This document shows positions 1 through 10,990 of a stretch of DNA of 64,000 bases, piece after piece (the first letter of the stretch is position 1; the number at the start of each line of letters is the position of its first letter). Source of the stretch: Phaseolus vulgaris (taxonomy: Eukaryota > Streptophyta > Magnoliopsida > Fabales > Fabaceae); NCBI RefSeq assembly GCF_000499845.2, contig NC_023756.2, positions 43,772,291-43,836,290 of the forward strand. Direction: 5' to 3'. The notes under the pieces were generated by a model. That model made no database searches and was not told the DNA's origin. It saw only the letters and a program-made list of their open reading frames with translations. Both the position numbers and the translations under genes were made by a program.

Positions 1-90
1 TGAGCATTAGGGTTTATGGTTTAGCACTCAATACTATTTTGCCTATTCACAATATTATGTTTAAGTGAATTTGAATTTATGTAAGAAAAG
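1..90 (+). other. Stop codon and 3' flank of an upstream UGT paralogue
   Basis: The window opens with TGAGCATTA, followed by sequence that closely matches the stop codon and 3' flank of the UGT gene at 13688-13770 (shared phrases such as CACTCAATACTATTTTGCC and GTGAATTTGAATTTATG). Homology resumes briefly at about 426-449 against about 13909-13932 (TATAATGTAATAAAATC). I infer a tandem copy of the same glycosyltransferase gene ending exactly at base 3, with its coding part outside the window. Whether that copy is intact cannot be seen. Confidence 0.75.
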
Positions 91-91
91 A

Positions 92-425
92 ATATTAATT
101 TAGTGTTCGTTATGGATGTTTTGTGTTGCTCTCGTCGAAATAAGGTCTGATGAATTTTGAGATGGTTATCAGATCATATCCTTGTAAGTTTTATGGAGCG
201 GCTCAAAGGAAAATAAAGGTTCCACTTGCAGAAGATTATCCGATACTCAAGTCAATGAGAACATAAATATAGTATATAAAGTAAGTATAGTGTAAAATAT
301 GAGTTGAATTTACTTCCTCAATGTAGTGGTCTATTTATAAGTTTTCATGGGCTTGAACAAATGATATTGGTTTTCAATGGCCTTCATGAGGCATAATTAA
401 TTTTAATCATTGCATAACAAAATTC
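92..425 (-). repeat. LTR-like insertion in the 3' flank of the upstream UGT copy
   Basis: This stretch interrupts the homology between the two UGT 3' flanks, so it was probably inserted after the gene duplication. It contains a CCGATACTCAAGTCA phrase and a minus-strand TATA-like TATAAATAG at about 340, both also found in the segment near 46.3-46.5 kb. The pattern resembles retrotransposon LTRs I remember from legumes. I see no clean terminal repeats or target duplication, so the class is uncertain. Confidence 0.35.
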
Positions 426-449
426 AAGTATAATGTAATAAAATCAGAG

Positions 450-2170
450 TATTATGTGATAAAATCTAAATATAAAGGAATTATATAATGACACCTGAAT
501 ATTTTATTATTAAAGTGAAAAAAACTATATAAATAGAAAATTAGTTATTCAGGTTTCATTTTAAAAGAACCACCATCTGTCTAGAAATTTCTTTTTCCTT
601 TCCTCTCCCTTCTCTCTAAGATTCTGACCTCCTCGCTTATCAGTTTGATTATCAGAGTCTGTCATTGGACTCCTAGCAGTGAACTCTACTAGATTGCCCG
701 ATCAGAATCTTAGATAGAGTAAGTTCATTCTTGGCTCATTTTTCTTTGAGTTAGTTTTGATTTGGTTAGGGTTGTCTTTTAGTTAAGTTTGCATGTTAGG
801 TTTTTATCTTCATAATTAGTCTTTGTTAGATCATGGTCCTAGTGATATAGTTAGATTTGTGATCAAGACTTTGTGGTGCAGGTTAGGTTATCCTTAAGCT
901 TTTGGTGGGTTGGAGCTCTTAGTGAGCATATGCTCAAGTACAGGTAAGGGAAGCTAGTTTTATTTTTAAAATAGAACCCTAGGTTAGAAGATCTGGATGT
1001 GGGGTGACGTGGTCATCAATTCCAATTTTTGCTTGCAGAATTGTCTCTTTTGAAAAGTAAAGTAATATATTGACTGGAATGGTTGATTTTGAATCTTTTA
1101 TATTGATTTTAAGGTGAATAATTTGTTGAAAGTGTTTGTGATTGAGAAGTGAAATTGTTTGAATGATGATATAAATGAGTTGAATTGTTTTTTAATATTT
1201 ACTTAAATGAGATGTTTGATTTAGAGAGCATATATTTGGAACTTAGTTATGTGTTTAATTGAATTTTGAGATATATTTGGATTGTTTAGAAAGTTTAAAA
1301 TATTTTGTGATTAAATGATGCATTGATGTGTTAAATTATGTATGTAATGAGGTGAAAGTGTGGTCAAGACATAGTATTTTCAGGAAAGGAAATACCGTGT
1401 TGAGATTGTTATTAGGGTGTATTGATTTGTAAGTGTCTTGTGAATGAGACGATCCTAACTCTACTGATATAATGGAATCACATAGATGAAGCTATTCAGT
1501 TGGTGAGAGTCGAAGGAAGTTCATTTGGCTGAGTCTGAGGTTTGAAAGAACTGATCAGAGAAGATCAAATGGATTTACCCTGTCATATGAGACGATGAGA
1601 TATTGAGATTGATTATGCGCATGACTGTGTGGATTCAGTGAGTAGTATGACAGGTGCAGGTCTCTGGATGCTAATTTCAATACACGAGTCTTCTGGAAGT
1701 ATAGTCAAGTGTCTATGTTTTGTGAGTCAGTAGAAGTCTAACATGTGAAAGATGATTTATTAATTTTGATAGACACTTGATGGTTATGTGAAATGTTTAA
1801 GAAATTGTATGAGAGTTTATAAATTTTGTGTATGAATTTGAAATTAAATTATATAGAAAAATTTGTTATAGCTAGCTTACTCTGTTATTTGTTTGTGTTT
1901 GTTTCTTTATCTGTGATGATCGTGTTGTACACGGGAGCAGATGAGATTGCGGGTAATAGAGCTCCTAAGTGAGCAGTTGGAGGATGTGATAGTTTTAATT
2001 TGAATGTTCTATTTGTTTTTTTTTTAACTTTTGATGTATATATTAAAATCCCTATGAAGAGGGATATTTTTTTTTAGATATGAGATAGTTATATATATGC
2101 ATATCTTAAGGAGATAACATTTGTTTTACTTTTATTTTATTATATATGGGGTAAAAGTTAGGGATGTTAC
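450..2170 (+). repeat. Candidate solo LTR or LTR-derived non-coding region
   Basis: No coding frame is visible. A good TATA box (TATATAAATAG at about 523) is followed by a pyrimidine-rich leader and a long non-coding stretch that ends in GTTAGGGATGTTACA at 2156-2170. The reverse complement TGTAACATCCC is a common LTR end in plants. The matching left end was not found, so this could be a truncated solo LTR or another non-coding repeat. Confidence 0.35.
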
Positions 2171-3094
2171 AAAGACACTTATGTTTGACTAAAGCTTATA
2201 AAAATTATGTTTTACATTTTGTCTGGACACGGAATTAAAACCAAAAAAAAAAAAATCTATTGAACTTTGATCTAACATGAAATTTTATGATTTAATTTCT
2301 ATAATTTAATTCATTTTTAAAAGTTATTTGTGTTTTATCCAAAAAAATATTGAACATAACAAACAAACCAATTAGTTTTAACAAGCAATATAATAAAGTA
2401 TAAGGAAAATAACAATTAATAAATTAAAATTTCTAAAGAAAAGTATAAAAAAAAACTATTGATTATAAAAAATATTAATTACAAAAAAATTATTCAAAAA
2501 AAAACTTCTAATTCTATCCTAAATGTAAGAGATAACAAAGAGTAAAAGAAAATATAAAAAATTAGATGAGATAAGATTGCATTGAATGCATATAATTATG
2601 ACTTATAAAATTTTTATAAAATTATTAAATAAAAATCAATTTTAGAGATAAAATATATTTAGTTGTTATACTGACTAAATTAAATATTATTATTATAAAA
2701 ATTATTAGTCTTTAAATTAATTTCTATTAGTGATAAATAATTTTTAAATTAATATATAATTAGATACCAAAATTTTAGATGTTAACTTTAGAGTTTAAAT
2801 AATTGGTAGTTAAAATCTGGGTAACTAATTAGATATCAATTTAGAAATTATTTATAAAAAGAATATAAACTAATTCGAAACGGATGAGAAAAAAAAATGA
2901 ATGAGAGGTAAGATATGTAAGACAAACAAATTTGGACCAAGGAATTGTAGGAAGTTTTAATCTTCTAAAATCATTTTTAACCTTGATTCTAGTGTGTCAT
3001 TCTAATTAGTTAAGTAAAAGGAGAGTGATGCTAAATTTTTTATATTAATTTTAATAAATTTATGTGTTTTATTAGCCTTTTGTTTATTTTCAAA
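2171..3094. other. AT-rich intergenic DNA with one decayed MITE
   Basis: Only A/T-rich sequence without a credible coding frame is seen. A decayed copy of the window's CACTA-type MITE lies at about 2622-2872. Confidence 0.5.
2622..2872. mobile_element. Decayed CACTA-type MITE copy
   Basis: The order of phrases matches the better-kept copies at 27231 and 41064: TTTTAGAGA near the left end, TTAGTTGTTATA, AATTAGATACCAAA and then the mirrored TAACTAATTAGATATCAATTTAGAAA. Both terminal CACTA motifs are gone and the core is heavily mutated. Confidence 0.5.
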
Positions 3095-3425
3095 CTATAC
3101 CTTGTTTTACTTTCTTTATTTTTTTATACTCCTATTATTTACTTTTATCTCAAGTTATGCATTTACTCTCTTTATTTATTTATAATTATATCATTTAATT
3201 TATCTCTAGTTACATACTAATCTATTTATTAATTTATAGTCATGTCAGTTAGTTTATTACTAGATATTTCATTTAGTTTATTACTAGATACACGCTAATA
3301 CTTTTTACTAGATTTATAATTATATATTATGTTATTTGATTTATATCCAGTTACACTAGTCTATTTTATTATATTTATATTTGTATCTTTTAGTTTATCT
3401 CTCACTAGTCCTCTTTGTTAAAATT
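3095..3425. repeat. Degenerate AT-rich tandem repeat, unit about 54-60 bp
   Basis: About five degenerate units follow one another, each with a TTTATTTATTTATAATTAT-like start, a CATTTAGTTTAT middle and an end like CTAGTTACATACTAATCTA. Unit lengths vary because of indels. No coding content. Confidence 0.5.
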
Positions 3426-3654
3426 ATGTCTATATAATTTTATTTATCTTTAGTTTTACAGTGGTTTTTTTATTTAAATTTCTTGCTTTCATTCTTATTT
3501 CAAATACTGGTTATTTTTAAAAATTCAATCTAGATCCAATAAAATGGATTGGATTAAAATTCAAATCCATTTTAACAAGATGAAAGTTATTTGGATTTTT
3601 TCAAATCTATTTAAAAAAGGTTAAATCTAGATTAAATTCACTTTGTCTATTAGA

Positions 3655-3862
3655 TTAAATCCATCTCGATCTGAACATAGACTGACTTATCTTGACATAG
3701 GCTCAAGCCGACTCGACTAGACCTAGACTTAGATCAACTAGACTAGCCCTGAGTCAAGGCTGACTTGACTAGATTTGAACTCTGACCGACTTGACTTGAT
3801 ATGGCCCAAGACGACTCGACTTCACCTGAGCTAGGATCGACTCCACTCGACCTTTCACTCTG
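3655..3862. repeat. CGACT-rich degenerate simple repeat
   Basis: The block is dense in GACTCGACT, GACTTGACT and ACTAGACT variants and stands out by its C/G content from the AT-rich surroundings. It reads as an old short-unit tandem repeat. No convincing coding frame is present. Confidence 0.5.
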
Positions 3863-3954
3863 CAAAAAGAAAAATTTGCAAATTAAGATAAAAACTAAAA
3901 AAAAAAAAACAAATTTCAACTTCAAACATATCACAATTTGACCATAAACTAGTT

Positions 3955-4013
3955 GGTGGTAGGTCCATAAACAATTAAAATATTAACACTTTTTTGGAGA
4001 GTTTGGTGGTAGG
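3955..4013. repeat. First unit and start of second unit of a 50-bp tandem duplication
   Basis: GGTGGTAGGTCCATAAAC...GAGTTT at 3955-4004 is repeated as GGTGGTAGG at 4005-4013 and, after the copia element, TCCGTAAAC...GAGTTT from 12109 to about 12147. Removing the element and one target duplication leaves two adjacent units of about 50 and 48 bp. The last five bases, GTAGG (4009-4013), are the left target duplication of the copia insertion. Confidence 0.8.
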
Positions 4014-4334
4014 TAATAGAAATAAATCCTCTGTGTTGATTATGCGGAAGAACTCCTTGAATGATGAAAAGAACCTGTGATGAGAATGATGCAGAGATGA
4101 GATGAAGGGAAGATAAACCCTAAAAGGGTTGAAAGGTTCTGACCAGAGAAAAAAGCAAAAAAGTGAATCGTATTATCAAATTGAATTAAGGGAGAGAATA
4201 CTGAATTACAAAAAGGTACAATCTGTAAAGTAAAAACCCACTAAATCTAAGATACATGGTGACAGAAATAAAAGAAGGCCCAAGGCTCCAAAGCCTAAAC
4301 AACCCAAAATAATAAAAAAATATGCTAACTAACA
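4014..4334 (-). repeat. 3' LTR of the copia element
   Basis: Matches 11827-12103 along its length, with several indels that make it longer (321 against 277 bp). On the element's strand it begins TGTTAG and ends CTATTA; the partner LTR begins TATTAG. The terminal dinucleotides therefore depart from canonical TG...CA, with TA at the 3' end in both copies. The last pol frame runs from the internal region into this LTR. Confidence 0.9.
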
Positions 4335-6464
4335 CCCCCCCCCCCTCAAGCTGGGAATAGATATTTTGCATTCCCAGCTTGGACTTGAGAGTAGTAAAGG
4401 TGGAAGCAACCAGTGGTTTAGTGAGGATGTCAGCAGTTTGCATGGAGGAAGTGATTGGAAGCAGCTTGAGAAGACCAACATTAATTTTCTCTCGGACAAT
4501 ATGACAGTCAATCTCTATGTGCTTCGTTCGCTCATGAAAAACCTGATTTGAGGCAATATGAATTGCTGACTGATTGTCACAGAATAGAATTGCAGGTTCA
4601 ATGTAGGGGATACCAAGATCCTTAAGAATGTAAGTCAGCCACTGAATTTCACAAGTGGTTGCTGCAAGAGCTCTATACTCGGCTTCTGAAGAACTTCTTG
4701 AGATAGTAGGTTGTTTCTTGGACTTCCATGATATAAGAGACTCACCCAAGAAAATGGCAAAGCCAGTAACAAATTTTCTGGTTTCAAAACATGAGGCCCA
4801 ATCAGAATCACTATAGCCTCGAAGCTGGTTGTTACTGTTCTTGTGGAGAAAAATTACCGAGCCAGGATTACCCTTAAGGTACCTTAGGATGCGAAAAACA
4901 GCTTGTTGATGGTGCTTTGTAGGAGAAGAGACGAACTGACTTAAGTTGTTGACACTGAAGACTATGTCAGGCCGCGTGTTGGTGAGATAGATCAGTCGTC
5001 CAATAAGTCGGCGGTAGGTAGATGATTCTTTTTCATTGATTTGGACGTTGTCCGTGGAAGAAAGGCGAGAGGAATGAGACATGGGTGTAGGCATGAGGGC
5101 ACAATCCAACATTCCCGTTTCATGAAGAAGATCTAGAGTGTACTTTCTTTAACTGATATGTAAACCAGATTTGTTGCGAGCCACTTCTAGTCCCAAGAAA
5201 TATGCGAGGTCCCCTAAATTTTTAATTATGAATTGTTGATCCAACAACTTAGTGATATGAGTGATTTCCTCATCATCGTTTCCAGCAAGTACAATATCAT
5301 CCACATACACAAGAAGAGCAGTGAGTTTAGTATGAGTGTGTTTTAAAAATAATAAATGATCAGCAGATGACAATGTGTAATTATGTGAAAGCAAGAAATT
5401 AGATAATTTGGCATATCATTGTCGGCTAGCTTGACGAAGACCATAAAGAGATCTTTGGAGTTTGCAAACGTGGTTTGATGAGGGGAGAGTGAGACCGGGT
5501 GGTGGCTGCATATACACTTTCTCAAGGAGATCTCCATGTAAAAATGCATTATTGACATTGAGTTGTTTGAGAATCCAATCATTGGAAGCAACAACAGCAA
5601 GTAGTAGATGCAATGTTGTCAATTTTGCAACAAGGGCAAAAGTATCTATGAAGTCAAGGCCTTCTAATTGTGTGTACCCTTTGGCAACTAAGAGTGCCTT
5701 GTATCGGTCAATAGACCCGTCGGATTTGTGCTTTATCTTGTAAACACAACGACAGCCAATAGTCGTCTTCCCAAGCGGAAGTGTGGTAATCTGTCAAGTG
5801 TGATTGGCATCAAGTGCAGTCAACTCCTCTTGCATAGCTTGTTTCCAGCAGGCATGTTTCGAAGCTTCCCTGTAAGTGTGAGGCTCTGAATGGGAAGAGA
5901 TAGAAAGAATAGTGCATTTAAAAGCAGGAGATAAAGATTTATAAGAAACAAAATTATTAATGGGATATTTAGTACTTACACTGTTTGTGGTTGTCAAATC
6001 AGTTTGAAAATCTGCAAGGTATGCTGGTGCCTTTCTTTGTCTATTTGATCTCCTCAGTGGTATTTTCAGATCATCAATTTGTGTATCATCCAGGGTCTCT
6101 TCATTTTGGTTAGGATCCATGTCCACATCAATTTGTGCAGTACCCATAGTTTCATGAGGATGACAGTCATTTTGAAAAGTAATATCACTACTTGAATCAT
6201 AATTGTGAGGAATAGGCAAAGAAAGGTTGTTGGAATTCATACAGGAATCTTTGTTCAAATGATATGGAAAATGGTTTTCATAAAAGATAATATTCCTTGA
6301 TACCTCAATACTATGATTTTTAAGATTTAGAAAAATATATCCCTTTGTGTTGGAAGACAAACCGAGAAAGATACCATGCACAGAACGATCATCAAGTTTC
6401 TTTCTATGTGCAGTGAGCGTGCTAGAGTAACACAAACATCCAAATACGCGTAAAGAAGAAAGAT
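4186..6464 (-). pseudogene. Copia pol, C-terminal part: integrase end, reverse transcriptase, RNase H
   Basis: One frame runs from the nested-insertion site down into the 3' LTR. It begins with the integrase C-terminal region (LRVFGCLCY), continues through the linker to reverse transcriptase with the catalytic YVDD motif at about 5296-5307, and ends with copia RNase H (TRPDI, SRSSSEAEYRAL and the terminal ADILTKPL). Three in-frame stops break it: TGA at 5794-5796 and 5416-5418, where relatives have a conserved Trp, and TAA at 5149-5151, where Gln is usual. No frameshift is needed between these pieces, so the frame was open until point mutations closed it. Confidence 0.92.
4335..4350 (-). other. 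Polypurine tract of the copia element
   Basis: On the minus strand CTTGA is followed by an uninterrupted run of 11 G residues directly before the 3' LTR. This is the position where plus-strand DNA synthesis is primed in LTR retrotransposons. Confidence 0.85.
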
Positions 6465-6469
6465 CATAT

Positions 6470-7307
6470 TGATGAGAATCAAATAAAGGAGGCTTTTATT
6501 AAAGAAGGAAGAGGTCATTCACCTGCACATTTGAAGTTTTTCCTTCTAGTCTTCTCAAAATTAAAAGAAGACATAAAATAAAGACGAGGCCCAAGCCCAA
6601 AGCCCAAGCCCAAAGCCCAAGCCCAAGCCCAAGAAGGCCAAAGCCTAAAAAGCCCAAGTCCATCCCATGAGGGGCAAGGCCAAGCATTAAATAAAAGAGC
6701 ATCATTTGATTTACTCTTGTAGGAGGTGTGGATATTAAATAAAGAAGTGTGAATATGTAAAAGAAAGTCACATTGTCCATGTGACTTAAGAGAGTAGGTG
6801 TAGGTGTAGTTTTTAGGAGGTGTCATAGTAGAAAAAGGTCACACCTTCCATGTAACTTGTTTTTTGTGAGAATTTCAAATGAGTTTCATTTGAATTTTCC
6901 CACCTATTTTTCAGCACCCTCACACTATAAATAGAGGTGTGGGCTCTTGTAAAATTCAGATTGGAAATTGGCTATAGAGAAACTCTACTCAAATTGAGAG
7001 AGAATTGTGTGAGAACTTTGTCTTCTCCTCTACCTTGTCTTATCTTGAGTGTCTTGGTTCTCTCAAGTGGCGGCATTTGCTCACTTATTTTGGAGCCTTC
7101 ACACTTTAAGTGGCGTGACCATTAACAAAGCTCTCCATCCTCATAAGTTCTTCTCTCCTTCATCTTTTCATTTCATTTCCAAGTTCATCCGATTTCAAAA
7201 ACATGTTTAGGTTCTTTCTATTCGGTGTTTTGAGCTTAATTTCTTGTAGTGTTCGGTTCTTATACTCTTTTGCTGGATTCAATTGTTTCTTCTTCATTTC
7301 TTCTTAA
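6470..7307 (+). repeat. 5' LTR of the nested gypsy derivative, 3'-truncated
   Basis: Nearly identical to 8390-9201 and then diverges abruptly at 7308. The last 248 bp present in the 3' LTR (9202-9449) are absent. The LTR contains a GCCCAA short repeat (about 6588-6633) that is longer than in the partner, and a TATA box TATAAATA at 6926-6933 that would drive plus-strand transcription. Confidence 0.9.
6926..6933 (+). promoter_or_regulatory. TATA box in the 5' LTR of the nested element
   Basis: TATAAATA preceded by CCCTCACAC and followed by GAGGTGTGGGC. The same box is kept at 8820-8827 in the 3' LTR. The position in the LTR fits the U3/R border. Confidence 0.65.
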
Positions 7308-8165
7308 GGTAAGGTTGACCATTATTTTCATGTGTATAACGTCCAAGATGACCAAAAACTTAGTTTAGTTTCTTTATCCTTTTTGGACTATGCCAAAGAA
7401 TGGTGGCATAAAATTGTAATGGACATTATATATCGCAAGAGACCTCCCGTGGTTTCTTGGAATGCTTTGAAAGAGTGTATGCGCGCAAGGTTTGTTCCTC
7501 CTTCTAGGAAGGAACACTTGTTGAAGTTCCAAAGGCTTCCTTAAGGACATAGGATGGTAGATGAATACTTTAAAGATTTTGAAACAACTTTGACTAAAAT
7601 GAATATGCATGTTAATGAAGAGTCAAAGATTAAATGGTTTGTACGTGGTTTGAGAAGAGATATTAGAGACTTTGTAGAATTAAAAGAATATTCTTCTTTA
7701 AAGAAAGTGTTTCGCAAAGCCATCAAGGTGGAATCATATCTTTTGAAAAAAACTTTCAAAAATACTCATGATGATGATTTCTACAACTCTTCTAGGAAGG
7801 ATGCAAACAAAATTTCTACTCAAATTTCTCCTTCCAATTTTTCCAAACAAACCATGTTTCCAAAAAAAGTTTATACTACAAATCTTTCTACTCCTAAGTC
7901 ACCTACCAAAACTTCAAATATCAAATGTTTTAAATGTTTAGGTTTTGGGCACATAGCTCTTCATTGTCCACAAAAGCAAACCTTAATGATAAACAAGGTA
8001 AAACAAGACCTAACTCACCCACCTACCACAAGTAAAAATGAAAAAGACAAAGAAGGCCAAGTTGACATGGGTCTTATCCTTTCACCTCAAAGGTGTTTTC
8101 CTTCCTTATCTTTTTCATTATCCAAGGTTCCTATTTCAACACCATCTTGGTTAAAAAAATGTTAG
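7308..8165 (+). pseudogene. Ty3-gypsy gag fragment with zinc knuckle
   Basis: The translated frame shows a Retrotrans_gag type core (SFLDYAKEWWH, then a segment with RARFVPPS and VDEYF) followed by a basic linker and a CCHC knuckle (CFKCLGFGHIALHC). The 5' end is missing: the LTR fragment joins directly to mid-gag. A TAA at 7542-7544 interrupts the frame where Gln is expected, and the frame is otherwise continuous to 8165. A short stretch just before 8390 resembles the end of a gypsy pol frame (WTNSLQ...EE), suggesting that pol was lost by internal deletion. Confidence 0.85.
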
Positions 8166-8389
8166 GGATGATTTTTTCATACCTTCTCTTTTTTCAAAAC
8201 ATATCATCATTCCTAAAAACATTTTCCAACTTGGTCGATTTATAGAACCTCCTTTTCTGAAATCCCATTGTTTACAAATGCTAAGTCATGTTTGCCTTTT
8301 TCTTCCACTTTTAATTGTAAAAATAAACTGACTTTGTTATATGTAGGGATTCAGAATTCGTGGACGAATTCTCTCCAACTCGAGGAGTA

Positions 8390-9449
8390 TGATGAGAATC
8401 AAATAAAGGAGGCTTTTATTAATGAAGGAAGAGGTCATTCACCTGCTCATTTGAAGTTCTTCCTTCTAGTCTTCTCAAAATTAAAAGAATACATAAAATA
8501 AAGATGAGGCCCAAGCCCAAGCCCAAGAAGGCCAAAGCCCAAAAAGCCCAAGTCCATCCCATGAGGGGCAAGGCCAAGCATTAAATAAAAGAGCATCATT
8601 TGATTTACTCTTGTAGGAGGTGTGGATATTAAATAAAGGAGTGTGAATATGTAAAAGAAAGTCACATTGTCCATGTGACTTAAGAGAATAGGTGTAGGTG
8701 TAGTTTTTAGGAGGTGTCATAGTAGAAAAAGGTCACACCTTCCATGTGACTTGTTTTTTGTGGGAATTTCAAATGAGTTTCATTTGAATTTTCTCACCTA
8801 TTTTTCAACACCCTCACACTATAAATAGAGGTGTGGGCTCTTGTAAAATTCAGATTGGAAATTGGCTATAGAGAAACTCTACTCAAATTGAGAGAGAATT
8901 GTGTGAGAACTTTGTCTTCTCCTCTACCTTGTCTTATCTTGAGTGCCTTGGTTCTCTCAAGTGGCGGCATTTGCTCACTTATCTTGGAGCCTTCACACTT
9001 CAAGTGGCGTGACCATTAACCAAGCTCTCCATCCTCATAAGTTCTTCTCTCCTTCATCTTTTCATTTCATTTCCAAGTTCATCCGATTTCAAAAACATGT
9101 TTAGGTTCTTTCTATTCGGTGTTTTAAGCTTAAATTCTTGTACTGTTCGGTTCTTATACTTTTTTGCTGGATTCAATTGTTTCTTCTTCATTTCTTCTTA
9201 ATTTGTTTGGTGCATTTAAGTTCTTAAGCTTTTTAATCGGTGCATTTGCTTTCTTGTTCAATTTAGTCGGTTCAATTGGCAAGAAATGGGTCTTCCATGT
9301 GAGTTTGGTGTTTGGTGCAAGTTTTGGTGAGTTCTTGAAACATAGAACATTGATCCAATTCTATTAAAAGTGCCTATTCATTCTCCAACTCAAGTTGATT
9401 CCATAAAATATCAAAGAATCATTTACATCTTGCTAGTGGAATCATATCA
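8390..9449 (+). repeat. 3' LTR of the nested gypsy derivative, full length
   Basis: A 1060-bp LTR starting TGATGAGAATC and ending ATCATATCA immediately before the CATAT target duplication. The start is preceded by a short purine-rich CGAGGAGTA that can serve as polypurine tract. Contains the TATA box at 8820-8827. Confidence 0.9.
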
Positions 9450-10990
9450 CATATGGTCTACCATTCAATTTTTCATAGGGTGCAATGTTGTGTAACAAAG
9501 GAGTGGGAGTGCAATTGATTAAAAAAATAGCATGTTGTACAACAAAATTCCAGAATAAATGAGGTAAATTTGCTTGAAAAAACAAGGCACGGGTAACATT
9601 TAAAATGTGTTGATGTTTTCTTTCAACAATACCATTTTGTTCAGGTGTTTCTACACATGTGGTTTGATGAACAATGCCTTTAGAAGAAAATAATTTTTTC
9701 ATGGCAAATTCAGCACCATTGTCAGTGCGAATAGTTTTAACCGTAGTTTTAAACTGATTTTCAACGTAAGCAATGAAATTAACAATATGATTTCTAACTT
9801 CAGATTTTGTGTGTAAAGAAATAACCCAAGTAAAACGTGAAAAATCATCCACAATGGTTAAAAAATATCTAAAACCGTGCATTGAAATGACAGAACAAGG
9901 ACCCCAAATGTCCATATGCAGTAATTCAAAGATGCTAGCAGTATGAGATTTACTTAAAGTAAAATGGAGTTTCTTTTGTTTGGCACGATGACATACATCA
10001 CATACATGCGGTTTTATAGTGCCACAGATTAATGTCTTTGACAGTATAATTGAAAGAATGAGCAATAGTGTGTGTAGCAGTATTACGAAAAAAAGAAGAT
10101 TCAAAAGCATACAAGCCAGCTTTGACACTAACTATACCAATCCTCTCTTTGGTTGTATTGTCCTGTATCATATAACTATTGGAGGAGAAAATTAAACTGC
10201 AGTTCATATTTAAAGAAATTTTAGAAGTAGATACAAGATTAAAGGAAAGTCGAGGAACATATAAGACATCAATGAGGTAAAATTTGTGATTAAAAATCAC
10301 AGTTCCAGAATATTTTGCAAACACATGATGGCCATTAGGTAGACTAATAGAAATAGGTTTAATGCTTTTGTACGAAGTAAACTCAGATAAAGAAGAACAC
10401 ACATGATCAGTTGCTCCTGAATCTAGAATCCAATAATTTCTACCATGTTGTAAATTATTTAAGGTAAGAATATTACCAGTTGAAGACCTCTCTGCCATTT
10501 TATGATTGGTGTCTGCAGTGAACGAGCCCACCTGATTTACTTGAATATTGGTTGCAGTGTTATTGTTGGTGCTTTGTCTAAACAAATCTGACAAAACTTG
10601 ATATTGTTGTGTTGTGAGGTGATATTCTCCTTTTTCTTGTTCTTTTTGGCAAGGCTCAGAAAGCACATCATCAGATATAACAATATTATTAACCTGATTG
10701 GTTTTACTACCATAAAACTTGTATCCAGGAGGATACCCGTGTTTCTTGTAGCAAGTTTCTATGGTGTGACCATTTCTTCCACAGTGAGTACATATTTTCT
10801 TATTCCCATTATTTTTGAAGGACTTATTTTCTTGATTAGGAAACCCAACCTTCCGAAAACAAACGTTCTCTGTATGGCCATTTTTACCACAAAAGGTGCA
10901 TATCACAGAAGAAGAGATGTGATTAGAATTAGCACTATTAATATTTGAGACAGAAAGTTGTTGGCAGTTGACGTTCTTGTTGCACCACAA
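9442..10990 (-). pseudogene. Copia zinc knuckles, protease and integrase core
   Basis: Two overlapping frames carry the middle of the polyprotein. The first (10990 to 9998) has two CCHC knuckles (CTFCGKNGHTENVC and CTHCGRNGHTIETC) and the protease active-site motif DSGATDH. It ends at LWHY, where the pre-integrase zinc-binding region should begin. The second (10128 to 9455) starts again inside that region (CDVCH) and holds the integrase core with all three acidic landmarks (HMDIWGP, RTDNGAEF, PEQNGIVERK). The jump between frames at about 10000-10030 loses the first half of the HHCC zinc finger, pointing to a small deletion. The nested element cuts the frame at 9455. Confidence 0.9.

Larger units (their letters stand above)
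6470..9449 (+). mobile_element. Nested gag-only Ty3-gypsy derivative
   Basis: Inserted into the copia integrase with a 5-bp duplication CATAT (6465-6469 and 9450-9454). Reading straight across without the insert keeps the host integrase frame. It has long direct LTR repeats beginning TGATGAG and ending ATCA, and between them only a gypsy-type gag with one zinc knuckle and a short end-of-pol remnant. Protease, reverse transcriptase and integrase are missing. The inner end of the 5' LTR, the primer-binding site and the 5' part of gag are also deleted. Confidence 0.9.

Noticed and set aside
3743..3934. Minus-strand open frame of 63 codons with a hydrophobic start
   Set aside because: It covers the CGACT-rich degenerate repeat and a poly-A run; the hydrophobic part is translated low-complexity DNA.
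6499..6826. Minus-strand frames with Gly-Leu-Trp repeats in the gypsy LTR, repeated at 8447-8720
   Set aside because: They are translations of the GCCCAA short repeat inside the LTRs, on the non-coding strand.
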